64,000 bases of DNA from Candidatus Tidjanibacter faecipullorum (GTDB taxonomy: Bacteria > Bacteroidota > Bacteroidia > Bacteroidales > Rikenellaceae): the NCBI GenBank assembly GCA_019116245.1, contig DXCC01000002.1, forward strand, positions 1-64,000, read 5' to 3'. The notes under the pieces are model-generated. The model had not been told where the DNA came from. It searched no databases and saw only the letters and a list, made by a program, of their open reading frames with translations. Positions 33,998 through 41,898 of this stretch are shown piece after piece. How positions within the stretch are numbered: position 1 is the stretch's first letter; each line of letters opens with the position of its first letter. Position numbers and translations under genes: made by a program.

Positions 33998-35437
33998 TCA
34001 ATAGTTCGTGTTCTGGGCGTCGAAGTTGCACCAGCCGCTCATCCAGTTGCTGTCGGCCGTCTCGCTCGGGCCGAAGGCACCGATGTAGTCTACCTGCTCG
34101 AAACCGGTAGCCACCTGCGATGCGCTCCATGCGGCACCGGTAGCCAGCGGGCTCTCCGAGGTCGGGAAGACGCCGGGAGCGGAGAGGTTGAGCGGATTGC
34201 CGTTCAGTTTCAGATCAGCCAGCGTAGCCAGCGTCCGGTTGCCGCCGTTCTCACGGGTGAAGTAACCCTCGACGAAGGTGCCGTTGTCCTCGGGATTGAG
34301 CTGCGAGTTGTTCTCCCAGTACTGGGCATCCTGGTAGTTCTTGACCATGCCGGCCATCACGCAGTTGGTCACGTTCAGCAGGCCCTGCGTAGCCCAGTCC
34401 TGCGTGGTCGAGCCCTTGTCGTTCTCGATGATGAGACCTACCGGGAAGGCGGCGATCACGGAGTTGAAGATATTCAGACGGGTGTTTCTGCGCAGGTGCA
34501 GCGCGGCCTGGAAGCGGGCATCCACGGGGCTGCCGTGTACACCGGCCTGGTCGGTGTAGGAAGTCGGATCGGCTACCGGACCGAAGAGGCTGACGTTCGA
34601 GAAGACGCACGAGGTGTAGGGCTCGGTGGCGGCACCGTCGGCGTTGTTGTCCGACTCGAAGCCGTTCGAGGCCGATTTGTCACCGTACTGGGCGTCGCGG
34701 ATGGCTACGGCAAACTGGATGCGGCCGCTGAAGCCGTTATCGGTATCGAAGTCATCGTCCCACGTGCCGTAAGCCACCAGGTGATCGGCATTCATCGTAC
34801 CGCCGAACCACTCGAACGAATCATCACCGGAGTACACCACCTGTACGTGGTCGACCTTCGTGCCGCTGCCGACCGAACCGAACGTCACTCCGTTGATCTC
34901 GTTGTCGGTCGAGTACTCGATACCCGGATACTCTACGCGGACGTAGCTCAGCACGCCGGAGTTGTCGGCCGGGTCGTTACCGCCGTGTTTGGAACGTACG
35001 CCACCCTCGATGGTCTGCTCGCCGAGGTTGTTGGGCGCCTTGCCCAGCAGGATGATACCCCCCCAGTCGCCCGGTTTGCGCTGGCCGGGAGCCTGCGAGG
35101 AGGTGAAGACAATGGGACGGTCGGCCGTACCCTGTGCCATGATCTTGCCGCCGCGCTCTACGATCAGCGTACCCTGGGTAGCCTTGTCGCCCTTGATGAC
35201 AACACCCGGTTCGATGGTCAGCGTCACGCCATCAGGCACGTAAACGAAGCCCTTGAGGGTATAGGTGTTCGGATAGGTCAGCGTCGTGTTCTCGGTAATC
35301 TCGAAGTTGTCCTTGGAACCGTCTCCCAGAACAAACTCTTCGCCGCCATCGCCGTTACCCGAAGGAGTCGTACATGCCGTCATGGCGGCCGTCAGGAACA
35401 TCATGGCCAGAGCGGCCAGTTTCACACTTTTTTTCAT
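33998..35437 (-). CDS. Right-handed beta-helix lipoprotein paired with a TonB-dependent receptor
   Basis: A 479-residue protein starting MKKSVKLAALAMMFLTAAMT with a lipobox Cys (AAMTAC). After a Gly/Glu-rich linker comes VYVPDGVTLTIEPGVVIKGD, TQGTLIVERGGKIMAQGTAD and RPIVFTSSQAP, a pattern typical of right-handed parallel beta-helix proteins; later rungs include KVDHVQVVYSGDDSFEWFGG and TRLNIFNSVIAAFPVGLIIE. It is 79 bases downstream of the TonB-dependent receptor gene and clearly in its operon, taking the place a SusD-like lipoprotein would have. No lyase catalytic residues were recognised, so ligand capture for the receptor is the likeliest role. Ligand unknown. The 25 codons upstream of this ATG are the leader. 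Confidence 0.75.
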   Translation of the reverse strand: MKKSVKLAALAMMFLTAAMTACTTPSGNGDGGEEFVLGDGSKDNFEITENTTLTYPNTYTLKGFVYVPDGVTLTIEPGVVIKGDKATQGTLIVERGGKIMAQGTADRPIVFTSSQAPGQRKPGDWGGIILLGKAPNNLGEQTIEGGVRSKHGGNDPADNSGVLSYVRVEYPGIEYSTDNEINGVTFGSVGSGTKVDHVQVVYSGDDSFEWFGGTMNADHLVAYGTWDDDFDTDNGFSGRIQFAVAIRDAQYGDKSASNGFESDNNADGAATEPYTSCVFSNVSLFGPVADPTSYTDQAGVHGSPVDARFQAALHLRRNTRLNIFNSVIAAFPVGLIIENDKGSTTQDWATQGLLNVTNCVMAGMVKNYQDAQYWENNSQLNPEDNGTFVEGYFTRENGGNRTLATLADLKLNGNPLNLSAPGVFPTSESPLATGAAWSASQVATGFEQVDYIGAFGPSETADSNWMSGWCNFDAQNTNY

Positions 35438-35516
35438 CTTTTTGTTGGTTTGATAAAAGGTTGTTTGTCTATGATCTGATTTGCTGTTTTGTGTTTTGCC
35501 GGTCGGGACCACCGGA

Positions 35517-38366
35517 TCAGAACTTGGCCGAAACGGTCAGCATCACATTCTGTCCGGGATTGTACTGGCGGGTCACCTGCTCGCGGTGGTAGGTCTGCCC
35601 ATCCTTCACGAAGGTGGGGAACTGCTTGTAGACGATATCCTCCGAGAGGATGTCCTTGACCGCCAGCGTCAGGGTCACGTACCGGCCGATCGTCTTCGAG
35701 ATGGAGAAGTCGAGCACGTTGCGGGGCATCTCGTAGGAGTCGGGGATCAGCGTATTGGGGTCGGGATTGATGCTGTTCGACTTGCCCAGTCCGACGAGCC
35801 GCTTGCCGATGCGGTTGTAGAGCAGCGTGGCGCTCAGCCCCAGCCGCTGGGAGTTGTAGTAGAGGCCCGCATTGATGACATAGGGCGACTGGCCCTGCAT
35901 GGGGCGGTCGGGCGTGGTGACCACTTCGCCCTTGTTGAAGGTCACCCGGCTGTAGATGTAGGCGGCGTTGAGCACCAGCGAGAGGTTGGGCATCGCCATG
36001 AACTCCAGATTTTTGCGAACCTCCAGCTCCACACCCATGCTTTGGGCGGCGCGGGCGTTCTCGTACTGGTAGCGGAGCGTACCGCCCATGTCGCAGTAGG
36101 TCCACTCGATCGGATCGGCAAAGTGCTTGTAGAAGGCGCCGAGGCTGATCGTCTCGCCCGGAGCGGGATAGAATTCGTACCGCAGATCAACATTGTCCAC
36201 CCGGGCGGTCTTCAGATCGGCGTTACCCTGAATCTCGCTGAAGAGGTCGAAGTCGTAGTAGACGGCCGGCGAGAGTTCGCGCAACTCGGGACGGTTGAGC
36301 GAACGGCCATAGGCGGCGCGCAGCTGATGGCGGTCGTTGAACTTGTAGGTCAGGTTGACCGAAGGCAGCACGTCGAAGTCGTTGCGGCGGTCGTTGGTCA
36401 TCAGGTCGTAGCCCGGGGCGGCCGCACGGTTGCGGTGCAGGATGGTCATATAGTTCTCCAGGCGCACACCGGCATAGATGCTGAAGGGACCCAGCGGCAG
36501 ATCGACCGCAGCGTAGGCGGCTGCCGAATAGACGTCGGCACTGTAGTCATAGTCGGGATGGGTCAGCTCCTCGACATAGACGCGGTCGGCGCTCAGCCAG
36601 CGGTTGTCCATCATCTCGGCGAAGGGCAGCCCCAGGTACTCCTGCCGCTCGGCCACGGAGAGGTTGTCGTAGTTGTACTGGAACTCGCGCTGGGTATAGT
36701 CGCGGTAGCGGTACTCGCCGTAGAAGCCCGTGCGCAGGGTCGGTTCGATGCGGCCGCCCGTGAAGGTCTGCTCGTAGTCGAGCGAAGCCGAGGCAATGTG
36801 GTCCTGCAGATTCTGGAAGTAGCGCTTGATGTGTTCGTTGTTGGTTTTCAGCCCCTCGACGATGTCGCTGTTGTCGCTGATGCCGGCATAGTTCTCCACG
36901 ATGCGGCGGTCGGGTTCGTCCTTGCTGGCATAGGAATAGCCGGCATTCCACGTGATGGTCGCATCACGGTCGGTCAGATGGTGGGTTCCGGCCAGCTGGC
37001 CCGTATAGGTGAGACGCGAACTGTAGAGCATTTCGACCTGTTCCTGGTACTGCGGACTGCTGACGTCCTTGATACCGGTACGCTGGGTCAGCCGGTTGAG
37101 CCCCATCAGATTGAAGAGGTTCTTGAACTCGATCCGATTGGAAGGGTCGAGGACGAACGCCCAGTTGTGCATGGCGCCGACACGGACGTTGTGCGAATAC
37201 TGGTTGTCATTATAGTCATTGATGTAGATCGGCTGATCCGACGCAGCGGAATAGATGCCGTACCGGGCGTTCTTGATCCCCGTAATCCCTTTATAGGTAT
37301 TGCTGTAGTTGATGGCCGTCGTGGTGCCGACCTCCGTGCCGCGCCGGTTGGTGAAACGGCGGGCCAGCGACAGGGTGAGACGCTGGTCGGGCACCGGCGT
37401 GATGCGGCGCACGCTCCAGTCGGTATTGAATCCGTTGCGGGTGATGTCCGTGATCCGGTCGGGATCGGTAAGCAACTGCATGTGCGGGAAGGATTCCTGC
37501 AGCTGGCGCTTGCCTCCGTCAAAGCCGAGGTGGTCGGTCCAGCTGCCCGGATTGATCAGGAAGTCCGAAAACTGGGTGCGGACGTTGAATCCCGTTCCGT
37601 AGCTGACCGAGAAGGCATTGCGGTCGGGCATGCCCTTGGTCACGATCTTCACGAAGCCGCCCGCGAAATCGCCGGGCAGTTCGGGCGAAGGCGACTTGTA
37701 GACGATCAGGTTGTCGATCTGGCTGCTGGGAATCATGTCGAACGAGAAGGCCCGGCTGTCGGTCTCGGTGCTCGGCACGGAGAGTCCGTTGAGCCACGTA
37801 TTGTTGTAGCGCTGGGACAAGCCGCGGACAATGACGAAGCGGTCGTCGATCACCGTGATGCCGGGAATGCGCCGCACCACCTCCGAGGCATCTCGGTCGG
37901 GTCCCTTGGAGATCTGGGCGGCCGAAATGCCGCTCGACACCTGCGGCATCGCCTTGATGGCGCCCAGCATGGCAATCTCCGTATCGCTGCGCACCTTGGC
38001 CTTGACGACCACCGCCTCCATCTCTTCGGCATCGCTGCGCAGGGCGACGTTCAGGCCGTCGATGTCGCCCGCCACCCGGCAGGCGATCTCTTTCGTTTCA
38101 TAGGATATGAAGCTGACGACAAAGACATAGTCGCCCGCCTCGAGGCCACCCAGACGGTAGTGTCCGTCCACATCGGCGGCGACTCCCGTATAGGAGTCCT
38201 TCAGCATGATCGTCGCGCCGACGATCGGTTCGTTGGTTTCCGCATCCGTGATGATGCCGGAGACGGCATAGTGCGGCTCCACGGCGGAAGCCTTTCCGAA
38301 GGCTCCCGTTCCGCAGAGCGTCATCAACAACACGGCTGCAATGCGTACTTTGCAAATTCCTTTCAT
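35517..38366 (-). CDS. TonB-dependent outer-membrane receptor
   Basis: A 949-residue receptor. MKGICKVRIAAVLLMTLCGT is a signal peptide. Residues about 35-120 form a CarboxypepD_reg-like domain (AVSGIITDAETNEPIVGATI, GHYRLGGLEAGDYVFVVSFI). The plug follows (SSGISAAQISKGPDRDASEV, RIPGITVIDDRFVIVRGLSQ, DNLIVYKSPSPELPGDFAGG), and then a 22-strand-type barrel with many R-Y-x-Y and aromatic girdle repeats, ending NVMLTVSAKF with the C-terminal Phe recognised by BAM. It takes up a nutrient across the outer membrane using TonB energy. It has no SusD partner; the downstream beta-helix lipoprotein seems to fill that place. Alternative upstream ATGs exist within 18 bases. Confidence 0.92.
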   Translation of the reverse strand: MKGICKVRIAAVLLMTLCGTGAFGKASAVEPHYAVSGIITDAETNEPIVGATIMLKDSYTGVAADVDGHYRLGGLEAGDYVFVVSFISYETKEIACRVAGDIDGLNVALRSDAEEMEAVVVKAKVRSDTEIAMLGAIKAMPQVSSGISAAQISKGPDRDASEVVRRIPGITVIDDRFVIVRGLSQRYNNTWLNGLSVPSTETDSRAFSFDMIPSSQIDNLIVYKSPSPELPGDFAGGFVKIVTKGMPDRNAFSVSYGTGFNVRTQFSDFLINPGSWTDHLGFDGGKRQLQESFPHMQLLTDPDRITDITRNGFNTDWSVRRITPVPDQRLTLSLARRFTNRRGTEVGTTTAINYSNTYKGITGIKNARYGIYSAASDQPIYINDYNDNQYSHNVRVGAMHNWAFVLDPSNRIEFKNLFNLMGLNRLTQRTGIKDVSSPQYQEQVEMLYSSRLTYTGQLAGTHHLTDRDATITWNAGYSYASKDEPDRRIVENYAGISDNSDIVEGLKTNNEHIKRYFQNLQDHIASASLDYEQTFTGGRIEPTLRTGFYGEYRYRDYTQREFQYNYDNLSVAERQEYLGLPFAEMMDNRWLSADRVYVEELTHPDYDYSADVYSAAAYAAVDLPLGPFSIYAGVRLENYMTILHRNRAAAPGYDLMTNDRRNDFDVLPSVNLTYKFNDRHQLRAAYGRSLNRPELRELSPAVYYDFDLFSEIQGNADLKTARVDNVDLRYEFYPAPGETISLGAFYKHFADPIEWTYCDMGGTLRYQYENARAAQSMGVELEVRKNLEFMAMPNLSLVLNAAYIYSRVTFNKGEVVTTPDRPMQGQSPYVINAGLYYNSQRLGLSATLLYNRIGKRLVGLGKSNSINPDPNTLIPDSYEMPRNVLDFSISKTIGRYVTLTLAVKDILSEDIVYKQFPTFVKDGQTYHREQVTRQYNPGQNVMLTVSAKF

Positions 38367-38400
38367 GGTCCGTTTTTCCATCAATGCTTAAATGACGCCG

Positions 38401-38408
38401 CAAAGCTA
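38401..38408 (-). promoter_or_regulatory. -7 element TAGCTTTG for the TonB receptor operon
   Basis: TAnnTTTG match on the minus strand 34 bases before the start codon. Confidence 0.55.
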
Positions 38409-38491
38409 TCCGGAGCACGTTACGAAAAAATGAAGCCGCATTTACAAAAAGATGAATTTCCAACCCCTCTCCCCTCGCCGCCGGACACGAC

Positions 38492-38527
38492 AACGCCCCG
38501 GAATCCGCAGGGGGATTCCGGGGCGTT
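38492..38527 (-). terminator. Terminator of the plug-domain gene
   Basis: Perfect 15-bp stem AACGCCCCGGAATCC / GGATTCCGGGGCGTT with a 6-base loop, 38 bases past the stop. Confidence 0.85.
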
Positions 38528-38565
38528 CACTGCTGCTGCCGGCCGCAGCCTCCGTTGCGGGAAGG

Positions 38566-39201
38566 CTACTGCACGGTATTGATGAACAATACGCCGTTCA
38601 TGCCGGCCGTACCGTAGATGGTGCCGTCACGCTGTACCGACACGGACTGGATATCGTTGGGATCCACCAGCCCGTTGGCCGCATTGAAGTTGAGCACCGG
38701 CGTACCGTTGACCACAATCAGCGGAACCAGTCCGTCGAGATAGACCTGGTAGTTGCCGGGGCCGCCCTCGACGATCAGCCCGGCAATACGTCCGGTCAGG
38801 TATTCGGCCAGGTTGAGGTACTGCGAATTGTCACTCGTCTGGGCACTATAGAGCGGCACACGGTAACGGGCCGGACGCATCTCGACGCCGTTACGCTCGA
38901 CGGCCACCGCCTTGCCCTTCGGGTTGAGCGTCAGCACAACCTCCCGGGTGCCTGCAGCGGGGAATTCATACCGGAAGCGGTCGATCACCACCGTGACCGT
39001 ATCCCGCTCCATGACGCGCACCGAATAGGTCTCGGCGGCATTGGCGTCGGCCGCAATGGTCTTGCCGGCCACACTGAAAGTCACCTTGTAACCGTCGGCC
39101 GGCTGCCCCGCCTGATTCAGAAAGCGGAAGGTCACCTCGCCCGGCTGGGCCGCCATCACGAACGGCACGAACAGCAATAATCCAAAAAGCAATTTTTTCA
39201 T
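38566..39201 (-). CDS. Exported stand-alone TonB plug-domain protein
   Basis: A 211-residue protein with signal peptide MKKLLFGLLLFVPFVMAAQP. The first half is a beta-sandwich-like region (EVTFRFLNQAGQPADGYKVT). The second half is a TonB receptor plug motif: YLTGRIAGLIVEGGPGNYQV, VPLIVVNGTPVLNF, PNDIQSVSVQRDGTIYGTAG and MNGVLFINTVQ, after which the protein simply stops with no barrel. The ORF is intact, with clean start, stop and terminator, and no barrel-coding sequence follows, so it looks like a real small protein and not a broken receptor. Its role could be in TonB signalling or as a scaffold; this is unknown. Confidence 0.75.
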   Translation of the reverse strand: MKKLLFGLLLFVPFVMAAQPGEVTFRFLNQAGQPADGYKVTFSVAGKTIAADANAAETYSVRVMERDTVTVVIDRFRYEFPAAGTREVVLTLNPKGKAVAVERNGVEMRPARYRVPLYSAQTSDNSQYLNLAEYLTGRIAGLIVEGGPGNYQVYLDGLVPLIVVNGTPVLNFNAANGLVDPNDIQSVSVQRDGTIYGTAGMNGVLFINTVQ

Positions 39202-39332
39202 AAATCAAATTTTATTTAAGTGCTATACTTTAGTTTCCCTGCAAGATGCGTTCCATTCGCCCACTTTTTCCTTTTTTTTTCAGCCTGAGCCGAAAAATCC
39301 GCTTCGACGCACGATCCGAACGGAATATTCCG

Positions 39333-39340
39333 TATCTTTA
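39333..39340 (+). promoter_or_regulatory. -7-like element TATCTTTA for the DUF2007 gene
   Basis: One mismatch to TAnnTTTG (last base), 35 bases before the ATG. Confidence 0.4.
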
Positions 39341-39374
39341 GATATGGAGTAAGAAACCCCTAAACAAGTATATT

Positions 39375-39620
39375 ATGGATAACCGTGAATTTGCAACCAT
39401 AGCCAAGTTCTCTTCGCTGGAAGAGGCTCAGGTAGTCAAGGCGATGCTCACGTCGATGGGCGTGAACTGCCAGCTGGTGAATGACATGGCGGCCGAGATC
39501 CTGCCGATGTTGGAGCGCGACATCCGACTGATCGTCAACCGCTCCGACCTGCCGCGGGCCGAACAGATCCTGAAAGCCAAATTCGACAAGTCCGGCTTCA
39601 AGAGCGGCTGGCAGGTCTGA
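39375..39620 (+). CDS. DUF2007 small GlnB-like-fold protein
   Basis: An 81-residue cytoplasmic protein beginning MDNREFATIAKFSSLEEAQV. The pattern F.S..EA...K..L...G......N, then D..L.V...D...A..IL, is that of DUF2007 (putative signal-transducing, PII-like ferredoxin fold). It should bind a partner or small ligand; no target is known. Convergent with aroE. Confidence 0.8.
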   Translation: MDNREFATIAKFSSLEEAQVVKAMLTSMGVNCQLVNDMAAEILPMLERDIRLIVNRSDLPRAEQILKAKFDKSGFKSGWQV

Positions 39621-39628
39621 ATGCTGCG

Positions 39629-39659
39629 CCCCGGGACGGCATTTCCGTCCGGGAATGCC
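39629..39659. terminator. Weak bidirectional hairpin between DUF2007 and aroE genes
   Basis: CCCGG(G)ACGG / CCGTCCGGG arms with a one-base bulge in the 45-base gap between convergent genes. Confidence 0.45.
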
Positions 39660-39665
39660 CCTCCG

Positions 39666-40403
39666 CTACCGGCCCGAGAAGAGCCGCCACGACTCTTCGG
39701 CCTGCCGTTCGAGCATGCCACGACCGTTGCTGATGCGGCAGCCGTGTTCCTGCCCGTGACGCAGAAAGGCGGTCAGCGGCGGATTATAGACCATATCATA
39801 CAGGATGTGGTGTGGCGTGAGTTGGTCGTAGGGAATCGGCGGCGCCGCATCGACAGCCGGAAAAGTACCCAGCGGCGTCGCATTGACAATCAGCCGATGG
39901 GCAGCCATCACTTCGGGCGACAGATCCGCATAGGCGATCTGCCGCCCGTTTTTCGGTGTGCGTGACACCGACAGATAGCGGATGCCGAGCCGGTCCAGCG
40001 CATAGCAGGCAGCCTGCGAGGCACCGCCCGTACCCAGCACGAGGCCCCGCGGGCGTTCGCCCGCCAGCAGCGGGCGGAGCGTTTCGCCGAAGCCGATCCA
40101 GTCCACGTTGTAGCCGCACCACCCCTCCGGCCGACGGACGATGCAGTTCACCGCCCCGATAGCCTGCGCCACGGGATCGACATGGGCCAGGTAGCGCATG
40201 ACGGCCACCTTGTAGGGCGCCGTAACATTCAGCCCCTCCAGATCTGGATGGGCGGCCCACAGACCAGGCAGCTCCTCGATCGAGGCAAGCGGAAAATTGC
40301 GGTAGGCGGCGTCGGTTATCCCTTCGCGGCAAAACATCTCCGCAAACCAGGCGGCCGAGAACGAGTGGCCGAGGGGATAGCCGATCAATCCGTACAGCGG
40401 CAT
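39666..40403 (-). CDS. aroE: Shikimate dehydrogenase
   Basis: A 245-residue NADP-dependent enzyme reducing 3-dehydroshikimate to shikimate in aromatic amino-acid synthesis. MPLYGLIGYPLGHSFSAAWF holds the substrate Ser pair. EGLNVTAPYKVAVMRYL holds the catalytic Lys, GYNVDWIGFGETLRPLL the catalytic Asp, and VLGTGGASQAACYALDRLGI the dinucleotide loop (G-T-G-G-A-S). NGRGMLERQAEESWRLF closes the site. The ATG at 40403 is preferred over a TTG three codons upstream. It lies 22 bases after the DedA-family gene, same strand. Confidence 0.92.
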   Translation of the reverse strand: MPLYGLIGYPLGHSFSAAWFAEMFCREGITDAAYRNFPLASIEELPGLWAAHPDLEGLNVTAPYKVAVMRYLAHVDPVAQAIGAVNCIVRRPEGWCGYNVDWIGFGETLRPLLAGERPRGLVLGTGGASQAACYALDRLGIRYLSVSRTPKNGRQIAYADLSPEVMAAHRLIVNATPLGTFPAVDAAPPIPYDQLTPHHILYDMVYNPPLTAFLRHGQEHGCRISNGRGMLERQAEESWRLFSGR

Positions 40404-40425
40404 GGCAGGCAACGTTTCGGGGTCG

Positions 40426-41046
40426 TCAGAAGACGTACCGGATCAGCAGGAAACTGCCGATCAGCAGCACGGTGAAGGCGACGACAATCAGGTTGAAATA
40501 TTTGTCGATAAAGGTTTTGATCGGAGCGCCGAACTTCCAGATCAGCCAGCCGATCAGGAAGAAACGCATGCTGCGTCCCACCAGCGAAGCCAACATGAAC
40601 ATCACGAAATCGATGTGGAACACGCCGGCCGCCAGCGTAAAGATCTTGTAGGGAATCGGCGTGAAACCGGCCGTGAAAACGGCCCAGAAGTTCCACTCGT
40701 TGTACAGGTCGCCCACCGAACGGAATGCCTCCTCGGAGAAGATGGCGGGAATGAACCAGTGGTCCACCGCGTTCCAGGCCCAGAAGCCCAGCGCATAGGC
40801 CACGGCAGCGCCGCAGAGCGAACCGCCCAGGCAGATGGCCGCATAACGGAACGAACGTCTCGGACAGCCGAGGCACAGCGCGATCAGCAGCACGTCGGGG
40901 GGAATGGGGAAAAAGCTCGATTCGACGAAGGCCAGAATGAAGAGGGCCGCCTCGCCCCATCGGCTGTCGGCCCATCCGAGAATCCAGTCGTAGAGCCGGC
41001 GGATGAAGTTGGGTTTGGCCGTTGCGACGGGAGTGTCTTGTTTCAT
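40426..41046 (-). CDS. DedA/VTT-domain membrane protein (YqaA type)
   Basis: A 206-residue inner-membrane protein starting MKQDTPVATAKPNFIRRLYD. The VTT/SNARE-associated core is visible: FVESSFFPIPPDVLLIALCL, GSLCGAAVAYALGFWAW, and FTAGFTPIPYKIFTLAAGVF with the conserved reentrant P-I-P and Y/F-K. Members act as lipid scramblases or flippases, for example for undecaprenyl or glycerophospholipids; which one cannot be told here. Upstream of and probably co-transcribed with aroE. TACCTTTG at 41072-41079 is the likely promoter element. Confidence 0.88.
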   Translation of the reverse strand: MKQDTPVATAKPNFIRRLYDWILGWADSRWGEAALFILAFVESSFFPIPPDVLLIALCLGCPRRSFRYAAICLGGSLCGAAVAYALGFWAWNAVDHWFIPAIFSEEAFRSVGDLYNEWNFWAVFTAGFTPIPYKIFTLAAGVFHIDFVMFMLASLVGRSMRFFLIGWLIWKFGAPIKTFIDKYFNLIVVAFTVLLIGSFLLIRYVF

Positions 41047-41071
41047 AATCCTGTATTCGGTTTGCGTGTTG

Positions 41072-41079
41072 CAAAGGTA
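41072..41079 (-). promoter_or_regulatory. -7 element TACCTTTG for the DedA gene
   Basis: TAnnTTTG match on the minus strand 25 bases before the ATG. Confidence 0.55.
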
Positions 41080-41184
41080 ATGAAAATCCGGCGCCCCGCA
41101 TCGCCCGCCCGCTGACAAATCGACGGTTCCCCGACCGTCCGTCGAACGGATTTCGTCTTTGCTGCCGGAAAAAACTCTGTTCAC

Positions 41185-41880
41185 ATGCGCATGCCCCACA
41201 TCGGACGCAGGCTGCTGACCGGCCTGCTGCTTCTGCTCAGCGCGACCCAGGCCTCCGCCCAATGGCACATCGGCATCGAGGGCGGCTACACCAACAACCG
41301 GCTGGCCCGGTTCCGCACCTTCGATTACACCCGCCAATATACGGCCCGGGGCGGTTTCACGGTCGCCCTGCCCGTCCGCTATGCCTTCAACGACTGGTTC
41401 GCCCTGCAGGCCGAGGTCACCTTCCTGCAGAAGAACTACGGTCTCCGCCGCATCGGTCCCCGGGCACAGGAATACACCGACTACACGAACAGTTTCCTCG
41501 AAGTGCCCCTGCTGGCCCGCTTTGCCTTCGGCGGCGAGCGGCTGCGCGGCTTTCTCCATGCGGGCGGTTACGTGGGTTGGTGGGCCTCGAGCCACAACCG
41601 GGGCCAGCGCTTGCTCGACATTCCGGAGGGCGTCCTGATGCCGTTCGACCAACCGGTGGCCTTCGATGCCCGGCGCGACAACCGCTTCGAGGCGGGTCTG
41701 CTGGCCGGCGTCGGCATCGCCTACCGGCTCTCCCCCCGCATCGAACTCTCGGCCGAGGTGCGCTACCTCTACGGCCTCACCGACCTGCAAAAACCCTACA
41801 TGCTCCAACAGGTACCCCGCTACAACGACTCCTGGATCTGTCGGCTGGGCATCCTTTTCACGCTCCCCTGCCGCCACTAA
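41185..41880 (+). CDS. Outer-membrane beta-barrel protein (porin-like, PorT/OMP_b-brl family)
   Basis: A 231-residue exported protein. MRMPHIGRRLLTGLLLLLSA plus TQASAQ is a signal peptide. The mature part shows the eight-strand small-barrel pattern of Bacteroidota (WHIGIEGGYTNNRLARF, FALQAEVTFLQKNYGLRR, YTNSFLEVPLLARFAFG, FEAGLLAGVGIAYRLSPRIE, VRYLYGLTDLQKPY). It ends in FTLPCRH, not the usual aromatic residue. No catalytic residues. Its stop is 18 bases from an S41 lipoprotein gene, so the two are probably one operon of envelope proteins. Confidence 0.8.
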   Translation: MRMPHIGRRLLTGLLLLLSATQASAQWHIGIEGGYTNNRLARFRTFDYTRQYTARGGFTVALPVRYAFNDWFALQAEVTFLQKNYGLRRIGPRAQEYTDYTNSFLEVPLLARFAFGGERLRGFLHAGGYVGWWASSHNRGQRLLDIPEGVLMPFDQPVAFDARRDNRFEAGLLAGVGIAYRLSPRIELSAEVRYLYGLTDLQKPYMLQQVPRYNDSWICRLGILFTLPCRH

Positions 41881-41898
41881 CCCCCTTACCGCACCACC

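Noticed and set aside
35481-38582. 1033-codon plus-strand frame
   Set aside because: Mirror of the TonB receptor gene; high GC third positions keep the opposite frame open.
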